From an uncultured Collinsella sp. (lineage in GTDB: Bacteria > Actinomycetota > Coriobacteriia > Coriobacteriales > Coriobacteriaceae), in assembly GCA_900542325.1 (NCBI GenBank), contig UQMY01000006.1, forward strand, positions 7,911 through 71,910: DNA of 64,000 bases. The letters are read 5' to 3'. This document shows, piece after piece, positions 8,878 through 17,930 of this stretch. The notes beneath the pieces are model-generated. The model worked only from the letters and a program-made list of their open reading frames with translations. It was not told where the DNA came from and did not search any database. Position 1 is the first letter of the stretch; each line of letters begins with the position of its first letter. The translations under genes were made by a program, and so were the position numbers.

Positions 8878-11535
8878 ATGAGTGCTGACTACCCGTCAAT
8901 GACTACGGCCGAGATTCGCTCCAAGTTCCTCAACTTCTTTGAGGAGCGCGGTCTTAAGCTCTATCCTTCTTCGTCCCTCGTCCCTGACGATCCTTCGCTG
9001 CTGCTTGCCAACGCCGGCATGAACCAGTTTAAGGAGTACTACCAGGGCAAGAAGACCATGAAGGAGATCGGCGCGATCTCCTGCCAGAAGTGCGTCCGCA
9101 CCAACGACATCGACTGCATCGGCGAGGACGGCCGTCACCTGTCCTTCTTTGAGATGCTCGGCGACTTCTCCTTTGGCGGCGTCTCCAAGCAGCAGGCCTG
9201 CGCTTGGGCCTTTGAGCTCATCACCAAGGAGTTCAAGCTGCCGCTCGACCGCCTGTACTTCACCGTCTTTACCGAAGACGACGAGACCCATGACGTGTGG
9301 CGCTCCCTGGGCGTTGCCGAGGATCACATCTCCCGCCTGGGCGAGGACGACAACTTCTGGGCCGCTGGCCCCACCGGCCCCTGCGGTCCGTGCTCCGAGA
9401 TCTACTTTGACATGGGCGAGGAGGTCGGCTGCGGCAGCCCCGACTGTAAGCCCGGCTGCGACTGCGACCGCTTCCTGGAGTTCTGGAATCTCGTCTTTAC
9501 CCAGTACGACCGCCAGGAGGACGGCTCCATGCCGGAGCTGCCGCACCGCAACCTCGATACGGGCATGGGTCTGGAGCGCATGGCCGCCATCATGCAGCAC
9601 AAGACCGCTAACTACGACGGCGATCTGATGCAGCACCTCATCAAGCTGGGCGAGAAGATCAGCGGCAAGACCTATGACGCCGACGATTACTCCGGTGCTA
9701 GCCGCTCCCTGCGCATCATCGCCGACCACTCCCGTGCCGTCGACTTTATGATCTCCGACGGCATCCTGCCCGGTAACGAGGGTCGCGAGTACGTCCTTCG
9801 CCGCCTGCTCCGCCGTGCCGTGTTCCACGGTCGCCTGCTGGGCATCGAGGGCGCCTTCCTGACCAAGTTTATCGACGAGGTCAACGCCCAGATGGGCGAG
9901 GCCTATCCCGAGCTGCTCAAGAACGTCGCGCTCGTTAAGGGCATCGTCGCCTCCGAGGAGGAGCGTTTCTCAACGACGCTCGACAACGGCCGCGTTTACC
10001 TGGACGAGGCCCTGGCCGCGCTCGCCGACGGCGCTGTCCTTCCGGGCGATGTTGCCTTTAAGCTTCACGACACCTTTGGTTTCCCCATCGACCTGACCGT
10101 CGAGATTGCTGGTACCGCTGGGCACGACGTCGATATGGATGGCTTCACCGCTTGCATGGAGGACCAGAAGGCCCGCGCCCGCGCCAACGCCAAGGGCGAT
10201 GCCTGGGGCAGCTTCAATGACGTGTGGGTCGAGCTTTCGGACAAGGTCGCTGCGACCGAGTTCGACGGCTATGACAACGACGTCATCGAGGGCGCCAAGG
10301 TTGTCGCTATCGTTCGCAACGGTGAGTCCGTTGAGTCCGCTGCCGCGGGCGAGGATGTCGAGGTCGTGCTCGACCACACTCCGTTCTATGCCGAGATGGG
10401 CGGCCAGCAGGGTGACGCCGGTGAGCTTTCCGCCGAGGGCGTTGCGCTGACCGTTTCCGATACCAAGAACCACAACGGCCTGTATGCTCACGTCGCCCAC
10501 GTCACCGAGGGCACGCTGACCGTCGGTACTACCGTGACCGCCGCGCTCGACGCCGAGCGCCGTGGCTTCCTGCGTCGCAACCACACCGCCACGCACCTGC
10601 TCGACGCCGCGCTTAAGCAGGTCCTGGGCGAGCATGTCTCCCAGGCTGGCTCGCTGGTGACGCCCGAGCACCTGCGCTTTGACTTCACGCACTTCGAGGC
10701 CCTGTCCTCCGAGCAGCTCAAGGCTGTCGAGGACCTGGTCAACCAGCAGATCTTCGCCTCCAAGCCGGTCGTGACCCGCGTCATGGGCATCGACGAGGCC
10801 AAGGCCGCCGGTGCTGTCGCCCTGTTTGGCGAGAAGTATGGCGACGTCGTCCGCGTTGTCTCCGTGGGCGCCGAGGACCAGCCGTTCTCCCGTGAGCTTT
10901 GCGGTGGCACCCATGCCGCCAACACCGCCGAGATCGGCCTGTTCAAGATCATCTCCGAGTCCTCCACGGGCTCGAACGTCCGCCGTATCGAGGCCGTGAC
11001 CTCCAAGGGTGCTCTCGACTACATGGCCGACCGCCTGGCGCTCGTCGACGCCGCCGCTGCTGCGCTCAAGTGCCGTGTGGATGAGGTTCCCGCCCGCGTG
11101 GAAAACCTGCAGGCTGAGCTGCGCGAGACGTCCAATAAGCTTAAGAAGGCGCTGACCGGTGGCTCCTCCGATGCTATCTCCAGCGCCATCGAGGGCGCCG
11201 TCGAGCTCGACGGCTACAAGCTCGTCGTCGCTGAGCTCCAGGGCCTTGAGGCTGCTGACCTGCGAAACGTCTGGGATACCGTGCACCAGAAGGTTGCCGG
11301 CCCCGTCGCCTGCGTCGTTGCCAGCGTGACCGAGAAGGGCACCCCGGCTCTGCTCGCCGCCGGCTCCGATGACGCCGTGAAGGCCGGTTTCCACGCCGGT
11401 AACGTGATCAAGCAGATCGCGGGCCTGGTCGATGGTCGCGGTGGCGGTCGTCCCAACATGGCCCAGGCCGGTGGCAAGAACGCCGCCGGTATCGCCGATG
11501 CCCTCGCGGCCGCCAAGACCGCGCTTGGCGCCTAA
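8878..11535 (+). CDS. alaS: Alanine--tRNA ligase
   Basis: 885 residues, full length. The class II catalytic domain has FFEERGLKLYPSSSLVP, NAGMNQFKEYYQGKK and GPTGPCGPCSEIYFD. The editing domain has the zinc-binding HTATHLLDAAL and CGGTHAANTAEI. The C-Ala domain ends with GGGRPNMAQAGGKN. The enzyme charges tRNA-Ala and hydrolyses mischarged Ser/Gly. ATG 8878 follows GAGGAG (8863-8868); a longer in-frame reading upstream has no ribosome site. No T-box motif is seen in the leader. It heads a run of housekeeping genes. Confidence 0.97.
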   Translation: MSADYPSMTTAEIRSKFLNFFEERGLKLYPSSSLVPDDPSLLLANAGMNQFKEYYQGKKTMKEIGAISCQKCVRTNDIDCIGEDGRHLSFFEMLGDFSFGGVSKQQACAWAFELITKEFKLPLDRLYFTVFTEDDETHDVWRSLGVAEDHISRLGEDDNFWAAGPTGPCGPCSEIYFDMGEEVGCGSPDCKPGCDCDRFLEFWNLVFTQYDRQEDGSMPELPHRNLDTGMGLERMAAIMQHKTANYDGDLMQHLIKLGEKISGKTYDADDYSGASRSLRIIADHSRAVDFMISDGILPGNEGREYVLRRLLRRAVFHGRLLGIEGAFLTKFIDEVNAQMGEAYPELLKNVALVKGIVASEEERFSTTLDNGRVYLDEALAALADGAVLPGDVAFKLHDTFGFPIDLTVEIAGTAGHDVDMDGFTACMEDQKARARANAKGDAWGSFNDVWVELSDKVAATEFDGYDNDVIEGAKVVAIVRNGESVESAAAGEDVEVVLDHTPFYAEMGGQQGDAGELSAEGVALTVSDTKNHNGLYAHVAHVTEGTLTVGTTVTAALDAERRGFLRRNHTATHLLDAALKQVLGEHVSQAGSLVTPEHLRFDFTHFEALSSEQLKAVEDLVNQQIFASKPVVTRVMGIDEAKAAGAVALFGEKYGDVVRVVSVGAEDQPFSRELCGGTHAANTAEIGLFKIISESSTGSNVRRIEAVTSKGALDYMADRLALVDAAAAALKCRVDEVPARVENLQAELRETSNKLKKALTGGSSDAISSAIEGAVELDGYKLVVAELQGLEAADLRNVWDTVHQKVAGPVACVVASVTEKGTPALLAAGSDDAVKAGFHAGNVIKQIAGLVDGRGGGRPNMAQAGGKNAAGIADALAAAKTALGA

Positions 11536-11552
11536 GAACATAAGTAGTCGCT

Positions 11553-11981
11553 GTGGTCGCGCTCGCACTGGACATAGGGGAGACCAGGATTGGCATTGCC
11601 GTCTCGAGCCGTGATGGCAAGATGGCAATGCCTGTCAAGGTGCTTCCGGCTGCCGAGGTCACTGGCATGGCCAAGACGTTCAGTTACCTGGTTGAGGACT
11701 ATGAGCCCGATATCCTGGTAAGCGGACGTCCCTTGACCATGGCCGGTGAGCCCGGTCCCCAGGCCGAGCGCGTCGCCGCCGTGGCCCAAAAGATTGCCGA
11801 CGAGCTCGAGCTTCCGCTGGAGTTTGAGGACGAGCGTCTGTCCTCGCAGGAGGCCAAGAGAATCCTGCGCGAGCAGGGGCTCAACGAAAAGCAGATGAGG
11901 GGCAAGATTGACATGATCGCCGCCAGCCTGTTCTTGCAGACATGGCTCGATCGTAAAAACGAGGAGGTTTCGCATGCCTAG
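11553..11981 (+). CDS. ruvX: Putative Holliday junction resolvase / pre-16S rRNA nuclease YqgF
   Basis: 142 residues with the RNase H-like fold motifs of the YqgF family: ALDIGETRIGIAVS at the N-terminus, GRPLTMAGEPGPQ, DERLSSQEAKRIL, and the final acidic motif KIDMIAASLFLQTWL. It trims 16S rRNA ends or resolves junctions. The alaS-ruvX-mltG order is common in Gram-positive bacteria. The start is GTG at 11553 with no obvious ribosome site, so translation may depend on coupling. Its end overlaps mltG by eight bases. Confidence 0.9.
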   Translation: MVALALDIGETRIGIAVSSRDGKMAMPVKVLPAAEVTGMAKTFSYLVEDYEPDILVSGRPLTMAGEPGPQAERVAAVAQKIADELELPLEFEDERLSSQEAKRILREQGLNEKQMRGKIDMIAASLFLQTWLDRKNEEVSHA

Positions 11982-13407
11982 CGCTTCCGATCCGCGCCAG
12001 CAGAATCGCTATGGGCAGCCTACGCCGCGCCCTGCCCAGCCTGGCCAGCGTCCGGCACAGCCGACCCAGCGCGCAGCTCAGTCTGCCGCGCGTCCGGTGC
12101 AGTCCTCCTCTCGTTCGGCCCAACCTGTTCAACGGACGGGTCAGCAGCCTTCTGCTCGTTCGGTTCAGCATCCGGCTTCTCACGCGGCTCAGCAGCCCAC
12201 TGCTCGTTCGGCTCAGCCCGCAGGCGGTATTCGCTTTAAGCAGCAGGCACCTACCCAGAGAACGCAGGCCCCCCAATCGCATTCGCATCACGCTCGCGGC
12301 TCGCATGGCGTTGCTCCGGCGACCCGCTCGAGCTACAACACGCATGCTCGTCGCGGTGCCCAAAAGAAAAGCTCCCCGGTGCCTATGATTGTCGGCGTCG
12401 TGGTGGCCGTAATCGCGCTTGCTGCTATCGCTTTCTTTGTCGTGCCTGCCGTCAAGGGCTTCTTTACCGGTGAGGATACGAAGGTCACGGCTGGTCAGCA
12501 GGTTACGGTGACCATTCCCGACGGTGCTTCGGGCGATACGATCGCCTCGATTCTCTCCGAGAACCATATCGTCGAAAATCCTAAGGATTACTACGCGGCG
12601 GTGAAAAAGCTCAACGCCGATATGTCGCTTAAGCCTGGCACCTACTCGTTCTCCACGCTCATGGATGCGACCAAGGTCGTCCAGCAGCTCATGGAAGGCC
12701 CCAACGCGGGCTCCAATGCGCTGACTATCCCTGAGGGCCTGACAGTCGATCAAGTCGCGGACCGTGTGGCCCAGGCCTACGACAGCATCTCTAAGGAAGA
12801 CTTCCTCAATCAGGCCAAGGCCTCTAACTACGTGGACGACTATAGCTTCCTTAAGGGCGCCGCCAACGATTCGCTCGAGGGTTTCTTATTCCCCAAGACC
12901 TATTCGTTAGGCGATTCGCCGACGGCTGATGACGTGATTCGCGCCATGCTCGATCAGTTTAAGACCGAGTACAAGTCGCTTGACTTTGCGAGCTGCGAAG
13001 CCAAGATCAAGGAACGCTACGGTGTGGAGATGTCCGACTACGACATCGTCAACTTGGCCTCTATCGTTGAGCGCGAGGGCCTCAACGCCGATCAACGTGC
13101 GCACGTGGCCTCGGTCTTCTACAACCGCCTTGCCGGCAAGCTCGACGGTCTGCGCTATCTCAACAGCGATGCGACCATGATGTATGTCACCGGTGGCGAG
13201 GTTACCGCCGACGACCTGCAGAGCGATAGCCCGTATAACACCTATAAGCACGAGGGCCTGCCACCCACGCCCATCTGCTCTCCGTCGCTCGAGGCACTCA
13301 AGGCCACGCTTGAGCCAACCGACTCCGATGACCTGTATTTCTACATTACGCAGGACGAGGAGTACTTCTCGCAAACCTACGAAGAGCATCAACTGTCTTG
13401 GAATTAG
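11974..13407 (+). CDS. mltG: Endolytic murein transglycosylase MltG
   Basis: 477 residues. The first 120 or so are a cytoplasmic low-complexity tail rich in Gln, Pro, Ala, Ser and Arg with repeating ARSxQP-like units. One membrane helix follows (about 134-156), then the extracellular LysM-like and catalytic YceG domain. The active-site Glu sits in LASIVEREG (Glu366), with YNTYKHEGLPPTPICSPS downstream. MltG cuts nascent glycan strands and sets their length. The disordered tail is longer than in E. coli MltG and is common in actinobacterial forms. It overlaps ruvX and abuts yqeG by one base. Confidence 0.93.
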   Translation: MPSASDPRQQNRYGQPTPRPAQPGQRPAQPTQRAAQSAARPVQSSSRSAQPVQRTGQQPSARSVQHPASHAAQQPTARSAQPAGGIRFKQQAPTQRTQAPQSHSHHARGSHGVAPATRSSYNTHARRGAQKKSSPVPMIVGVVVAVIALAAIAFFVVPAVKGFFTGEDTKVTAGQQVTVTIPDGASGDTIASILSENHIVENPKDYYAAVKKLNADMSLKPGTYSFSTLMDATKVVQQLMEGPNAGSNALTIPEGLTVDQVADRVAQAYDSISKEDFLNQAKASNYVDDYSFLKGAANDSLEGFLFPKTYSLGDSPTADDVIRAMLDQFKTEYKSLDFASCEAKIKERYGVEMSDYDIVNLASIVEREGLNADQRAHVASVFYNRLAGKLDGLRYLNSDATMMYVTGGEVTADDLQSDSPYNTYKHEGLPPTPICSPSLEALKATLEPTDSDDLYFYITQDEEYFSQTYEEHQLSWN

Positions 13408-13408
13408 C

Positions 13409-13906
13409 ATGAGGATTTTTAGCCCCAAACGATACGTTGCCTCGGTCGATTGCATCGACCTTGATACCCTGTGGGCCGACGGCAAACGCGCCATTCTGCT
13501 CGATCGCGATAACACTCTGGTTCCGCGCGACACCGAGCAGGTTCCCGCCGCGGTTTCCGCTTGGCTCGATACCGCCCGCGCCAAAGGCTTTAAGCTGTGC
13601 ATGGTGTCCAACAACTGGCATCGCGATCAGGTCATGAGCTCTGCACGCGAGCTGGGACTCGAGGCCATCAGCCACGCCATGAAGCCCGCCCCGTTTGCCT
13701 TGAAGGCGGGTCTTAAGCGCCTTGGCGCCACGGCAGACGAGGCGGTGCTGATCGGCGATCAGCTGTACACGGACGTGTGGAGCGGTAACTTTGCCGGCGT
13801 TGACACTATTCTGGTCAAGCCGCAGGCAACCCAGGACCTGTGGTACACGCAGATCTTCCGTATCTTTGAGCGCCGGGCCCTGCGCGACCTTCCCTGCGAG
13901 GAATAG
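13409..13906 (+). CDS. YqeG-family HAD phosphatase
   Basis: 165 residues of HAD superfamily subclass IIIA. Motif I is LLDRDNTLVPRD, motif II MVSNNW, and motif III/IV GDQLYTDVWSGN. Family members resemble a mitochondrial phosphatidylglycerophosphate phosphatase (PTPMT1/Gep4 pathway), but the substrate in bacteria is not settled. The gene starts one base after the mltG stop and lies eight bases from the shikimate kinase gene, as in many Firmicutes and Coriobacteria. Confidence 0.85.
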   Translation: MRIFSPKRYVASVDCIDLDTLWADGKRAILLDRDNTLVPRDTEQVPAAVSAWLDTARAKGFKLCMVSNNWHRDQVMSSARELGLEAISHAMKPAPFALKAGLKRLGATADEAVLIGDQLYTDVWSGNFAGVDTILVKPQATQDLWYTQIFRIFERRALRDLPCEE

Positions 13907-13914
13907 GTTTCGCC

Positions 13915-14448
13915 ATGTCTCAGCACATCAAACACGGCTGCGACCATATCTTCTTTATCGGCTTTTTGGGCGCGGGCAAATCGACGCTCGCGCGCAACGT
14001 CGGCACTATGTTCAAGCGGCGTTTTATCGATACCGATCGTTTGGTTGTGCGTCGATGTGGCAAGTCGGTGACCGAGATATTTGAGACCGAGGGCGAGGAT
14101 CGTTTTCGCGAGCTTGAGACCTCGGCACTCCGTTCGCTTCAAAGCGAGCGCAGCCTGCTGGTGTCGTGCGGGGGTGGCATCGTCGAGACGCCGGTGAACA
14201 TTGAGCTGATGCATGAGATGGGTATATGCGTGTACCTCGAAGGCGACTTTGAGGACTCGTTGCGCCAGATTCGCCGCTCCGATACCCGGCCCGATTTCCG
14301 CTCGCCCGAGCACGCTGCGCGCCTGTTTGAGCATCGCCGTCCGCTGTATCGCCAGGCCGCCGATATTACCCTTGATATTCGCAACAAGTCCTTCGAGGAC
14401 GTTTCCTACCTTTGTGCCGAGATGCTTTTGGAGCGTGGACTGCTATGA
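13915..14448 (+). CDS. aroK: Shikimate kinase
   Basis: 177 residues with a complete set of family residues: Walker A FLGAGKST, the shikimate-binding IDTDRL and FRELET arginine, SCGGGIV, and the lid/adenine region RRPLYRQAADITLD. It phosphorylates shikimate at O3 in chorismate synthesis. The stop overlaps the start of the AroB-like gene (ATGA). All catalytic residues look intact, unlike in the downstream partner. Confidence 0.92.
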   Translation: MSQHIKHGCDHIFFIGFLGAGKSTLARNVGTMFKRRFIDTDRLVVRRCGKSVTEIFETEGEDRFRELETSALRSLQSERSLLVSCGGGIVETPVNIELMHEMGICVYLEGDFEDSLRQIRRSDTRPDFRSPEHAARLFEHRRPLYRQAADITLDIRNKSFEDVSYLCAEMLLERGLL

Positions 14449-15554
14449 TTCGCCGTCAACTTATCAATTTCCAAAACCGCAGTGTCGATGTCCGCGTTGG
14501 ATTGGGCGCGTTCGAGGAGCTGTCGCGCATGTTTGCCTCGGCCGTGGGCAAGCCTAAGCGCGCGATGGTGGTTTGGAACGACGCTACATCCGAGCGTTTT
14601 GGCGAGGTCGTCGAGCATGCGCTGGTCGACGCCGGTTTTGCCGCGTCGCTGCTCGTCCTCGAGGTTTCTCCTGCCGGTGCTACGCTGGACGATGCCGATA
14701 CCGTTTTTGGCGCCCTGTCGGCTAACGGCATTACCTGCGACGATCTCGTTGTCGCTGTCGGTGACACGGCGACCTGCTCGGTCGTTTGTTGGTGTGCCAA
14801 TCAGTGGTGCGGTCGCACCGAGTGCGCCTTGCTGCCGACGACGTTCGACGCCATGCTCACGGTTGCGACGACCATGAAGCCGCTTGTCGCCTCGTCGACG
14901 AATGCGCTTCCCGCTATCGCGTTCCGTCCCGAGCCGGGCTTGGTCGTGTGCGACCTCGACCTTGTTCGCGAGGCGGACCCCGAGGACCTCAAGCTCGGCT
15001 ATGCGGTACTTGTTGGCACCATGCTTTCGAGCAGCAAGTCCCGCTGGAATCAGTTTACTGAGACCGTCCCCGAGATTCTCGCGGGCGAGGAGGTCGCGCT
15101 CGTCAATGCCGTTCAGTGGTCTCAGACTGCCCGTAAGGACGTACTGATGGCCACGAACCCGAGCGCCCGCCATGCGCTCGATTTTGGCAAGACAGGGGAG
15201 CGTACTCTGCGCGTCTGCCTGGGCAAAGCCGCGGCGCAGGTTCCTGCCTACCAGCTGCTGTCCGAGGGCATGCGCTTTGAGGCGCGCCTAGCACATGATG
15301 CCTGCGACTTCGATATCGACTATGTGTTTGATGTCGATGACTGCCTGGAGGACTTTGGCATCGATGAACTTGCCTTCGACCTGGAGCCTACCGCGTTTAT
15401 CGAGAAGTTCCGCAGGCAGCAGTTTGCGCGCTCGAACCGTAGCATGTTGCCGCTGCCCGCGGCGCTCGGCGCCATTCGTCTAACGAGCGTTGAGGACGAG
15501 GTTCTCGACCGCCATGCTCACGCATACTTGGCTTCTCGCAAAGAACTTCTCTAG
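14445..15554 (+). CDS. Divergent 3-dehydroquinate synthase-like protein, catalytic residues lost
   Basis: 369 residues that follow the AroB fold along most of their length: an N-terminal Rossmann-like half, ALLPTTFDAM matching the QVPTT block, and a CDLDLVREADPEDLKLGY block. Position and length also fit aroB. However, the NAD-binding GGGVVGD is reduced to AVGDTATC, and the SVGGK region is absent. The zinc ligands of LNFGHTxGHA are replaced in LDFGKTGERT, and the last His (HGE) is replaced in LLSEGMRFEA. It probably cannot carry out the normal reaction. It may be regulatory or have a new activity, because the frame is intact and well kept. Confidence 0.75.
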   Translation: MIRRQLINFQNRSVDVRVGLGAFEELSRMFASAVGKPKRAMVVWNDATSERFGEVVEHALVDAGFAASLLVLEVSPAGATLDDADTVFGALSANGITCDDLVVAVGDTATCSVVCWCANQWCGRTECALLPTTFDAMLTVATTMKPLVASSTNALPAIAFRPEPGLVVCDLDLVREADPEDLKLGYAVLVGTMLSSSKSRWNQFTETVPEILAGEEVALVNAVQWSQTARKDVLMATNPSARHALDFGKTGERTLRVCLGKAAAQVPAYQLLSEGMRFEARLAHDACDFDIDYVFDVDDCLEDFGIDELAFDLEPTAFIEKFRRQQFARSNRSMLPLPAALGAIRLTSVEDEVLDRHAHAYLASRKELL

Positions 15555-15686
15555 GATTTATTGACATACATCGTCTTTCGTATCATGTTGAGGGGCGGGT
15601 TTCCAATCGGTTGCGAATCGCGCGCGATTCCATCTTTCGATCGAGGCCCGTCCCGTCTTTATGAAGACAACAAGAAAGGAATCTGC

Positions 15687-16817
15687 ATGTCTGAGTTTGC
15701 TGCCGGTCCTGCCGGTCGTATCGAGCGTGTCCGTGCCCTGATGGTTGAGCGCGGCTACGACGCTATCGTGGTGCGCGACGAGGCCAACCTTCGTTGGCTT
15801 ACGGGCGTCAAGGGCGTCTTCGATTACACCTTCGAGTTCCCGCACGCTGCGTTTATTACGGCTGACCAGTGCCTGTTCCATACCGACTCGCGCTATCTCA
15901 ACAGCTTTGAGGAGAACACGCCCGCCGGCAGCCCCTGGGTCTACGACATGGACGAGGGCACCATCCCCGGCTGGGTCGCCGGCAAGATCGCGGCCAACAA
16001 GTGCCGCGTCTGCGCTGTCGAGGACGACATGCAGATCAATTTCTACCAGGGTATTCAGCGTGGCCTGGAGGACCGCTCCGTTGCCTGCATGCTGCCGCTG
16101 ATGCATGACGACATCCGTAAGATGCGCGCCATCAAGGACGCCGAGGAGATCGAGCTCATGCGCCACGCGCAGTCGATCACCGACGCCGCCTTCCAGCACA
16201 TGCTCGGCTATATTAAGCCCGGTATGACTGAGAAACAGGTCCGCAACGAGCTCGAGAACTTTATGTTCGCTAACGGTGCCGATAGCCTGGCCTTTGGCTC
16301 CATCGTCGCGAGCGGTCCCAACACCGCCAACCCGCATGCCGTCCCGAGCGACCGCGTGATCGAGAAGGGCGACTTCGTTCTCATGGATTATGGCGCGGGT
16401 TACTGCGACTATCGCTCCGACATGACTCGTACCGTCGTGATGGGCGAGCCCACGTCCGAACAGCTCGACCTGTACGCGCTCGTGCGCCGTACGCACGAGG
16501 AATGCGTCGCCGCAATCCATCCGGGCGTCGAGGGCAACGACATTTTCAAGCTTTCCAAGAAGATCATCGGCGATGCCGGCTATGGTGATTACTACAACCA
16601 TGGTCTGGGCCACGGCGTGGGCATTGACATCCACGAGCTGCCCAACTTCAACCGCAGCAAGAATATCATCGAGGTCGGCTCGGTTATCACCATGGAGCCC
16701 GGCGTCTACCTGCCCGGCGTGGGCGGCGTGCGTCTGGAGGACTACGGCGTGGTCACCGAGAACGGCTACGAGCCCTTCACCAAGACGCCGCATGACCTTC
16801 ACGTCATCGATTGCTAG
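15687..16817 (+). CDS. M24 family Xaa-Pro aminopeptidase
   Basis: 376 residues. An N-terminal creatinase-like domain precedes the pita-bread metallopeptidase domain. The five dinuclear metal ligands are visible: LMDYGAGYCDYRSDMTRT (two Asp), GLGHGVGIDIHE (His), TMEPGVY (Glu) and VRLEDYGVV (Glu). It releases an N-terminal residue before proline or splits X-Pro dipeptides in the cytoplasm. The ATG at 15687 follows agaaagga. It precedes efp, a common arrangement in Gram-positive bacteria. A terminator follows the stop. Confidence 0.92.
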   Translation: MSEFAAGPAGRIERVRALMVERGYDAIVVRDEANLRWLTGVKGVFDYTFEFPHAAFITADQCLFHTDSRYLNSFEENTPAGSPWVYDMDEGTIPGWVAGKIAANKCRVCAVEDDMQINFYQGIQRGLEDRSVACMLPLMHDDIRKMRAIKDAEEIELMRHAQSITDAAFQHMLGYIKPGMTEKQVRNELENFMFANGADSLAFGSIVASGPNTANPHAVPSDRVIEKGDFVLMDYGAGYCDYRSDMTRTVVMGEPTSEQLDLYALVRRTHEECVAAIHPGVEGNDIFKLSKKIIGDAGYGDYYNHGLGHGVGIDIHELPNFNRSKNIIEVGSVITMEPGVYLPGVGGVRLEDYGVVTENGYEPFTKTPHDLHVIDC

Positions 16818-16836
16818 CTCATTTCGATAGATTTTT

Positions 16837-16882
16837 GGGGCGGGACGTCCGGATCGATTCGGACGCCCCGCGTTCTCTTTTT
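16837..16882 (+). terminator. Terminator after the M24 peptidase gene
   Basis: A long interrupted stem: gggg (16837-16840) with cccc (16866-16869), and cgtccg (16846-16851) with cggacg (16860-16865). A T-rich stretch follows. Confidence 0.7.
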
Positions 16883-16913
16883 ATGCGCTCGCTGCAGGCG
16901 CCGTCTGCAAGTG

Positions 16914-16919
16914 TATAAT
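16914..16919 (+). promoter_or_regulatory. -10 box for efp
   Basis: A perfect TATAAT lies 58 bases before the efp start, directly after the terminator. The -35 region is weak. Confidence 0.5.
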
Positions 16920-16976
16920 TTCGGTCGTATGTAATTTGGACGCCTGTGCGTTCTGCCCATAAGAAGAAAGGTCGCT

Positions 16977-17540
16977 ATGCCTACCATTTCTACCGCCGAC
17001 TTCAAGAACGGCCTCGGTCTCCGTATTAAGGACAAGGTTTATACCATCGTCGAGTTCCAGCACGTCAAGCCGGGCAAGGGTGGTGCTTTTGTGCGCTACA
17101 AGACTCGCGATATCAAGAGCGGTCGTGTCGTTGAGAACACCTGCAACGCCGGCACCAAGTTCGAGAGCGTCATGCTCACCACCCGTGAGTTCCAGTACCT
17201 CTACAACGACGGCACCGACTACATCTTCATGGACAACGAGTCCTACGAGCAGGTTCCCGTTCCCGAGGACATGGTGGGCGAGAACTCCAAGTGGCTGCGT
17301 GAGAACGACATCTGCCAGCTGCTCTTCGCCGACGACGAGCTCATGGGCGTGACCCCGCCGATGTTCATCGAGACCACCATCGTCCAGACCGACCCGGGCT
17401 TTAAGGGCGACACCGTCCAGGGTTCCACCAAGCCGGCCACGATCGACACCGGCGCTGTCATCCAGGTCCCCATGTACCTCAACGAGGGCGAGGTCATTAA
17501 GGTTGACACCCGCGACGGCAAGTTCGTCTCCCGCGTCTAG
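16977..17540 (+). CDS. efp: Elongation factor P
   Basis: 187 residues, the normal EF-P length with three beta-barrel domains. Domain I ends in VKPGKGGAFVRYKTRD; the conserved loop residue that is modified in some bacteria corresponds to the Lys of GKGGAF. The C-terminal GDTVQGSTKPATIDTG and DTRDGKFVSRV are typical. It relieves ribosome stalling at proline runs, useful here given the proline-rich MltG tail. It begins an operon with asp23 and nusB. Confidence 0.97.
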   Translation: MPTISTADFKNGLGLRIKDKVYTIVEFQHVKPGKGGAFVRYKTRDIKSGRVVENTCNAGTKFESVMLTTREFQYLYNDGTDYIFMDNESYEQVPVPEDMVGENSKWLRENDICQLLFADDELMGVTPPMFIETTIVQTDPGFKGDTVQGSTKPATIDTGAVIQVPMYLNEGEVIKVDTRDGKFVSRV

Positions 17541-17564
17541 CAACCAACTCTTCTAGGAGGACTC

Positions 17565-17927
17565 ATGCCCCAGGAAATCAAGATTGACGGCATCGGCATT
17601 TCACCCGATGTTCTGACCGCCATCGTCTCGCGCGCCGTGTCGGATGTCGAGGGCATCGCCTCCGTTGGCGTCAAGGACCTTGCCACCAACCTTGTCTCCA
17701 TGATGCTCTCGTCCAAGGCCCCGGCTTCCGAGCCGGCGGTCGAGGCCGAGGTCGTCGGCGACAAGCTCGCGCTCACCGTGCGTGTCGTGGTGTTCTTTGG
17801 CTATCCGTTCAAGAAACTCGCCGAGGCCGTTCGCGTCGCCGTGGTCACCGCCATCGATGCCCAGGTGGGCGTTGAGGTCGAGCGCGTTGACGTTTGCATC
17901 GACGGCCTCGTTTTCCCCAAGGAGTAA
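17565..17927 (+). CDS. Asp23/Gls24 family envelope stress protein
   Basis: 120 residues with the family pattern: SPDVLTAIVSRAVSDVEGIASV near the N-terminus, VRVVVFFGYPFKKLAEAVR in the middle and VERVDVCIDGLVF at the end. Members associate with the membrane and are linked to cell-envelope homeostasis. The gene lies between efp and nusB, its usual position in Gram-positive genomes. A strong ribosome site (ctaggagga) precedes it. Confidence 0.9.
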   Translation: MPQEIKIDGIGISPDVLTAIVSRAVSDVEGIASVGVKDLATNLVSMMLSSKAPASEPAVEAEVVGDKLALTVRVVVFFGYPFKKLAEAVRVAVVTAIDAQVGVEVERVDVCIDGLVFPKE

Positions 17928-17930
17928 CCT

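Noticed and set aside
12011..12400. Tandem repeats suggesting a CRISPR-like or mobile array
   Set aside because: The repetition comes from codons of the Gln/Pro/Ser/Arg-rich MltG tail; units vary and there are no spacers.
14445..15554. Frameshift as the reason for the lost AroB motifs
   Set aside because: The reading frame is continuous, residues on both sides align with the family, and the other frames do not restore the motifs.
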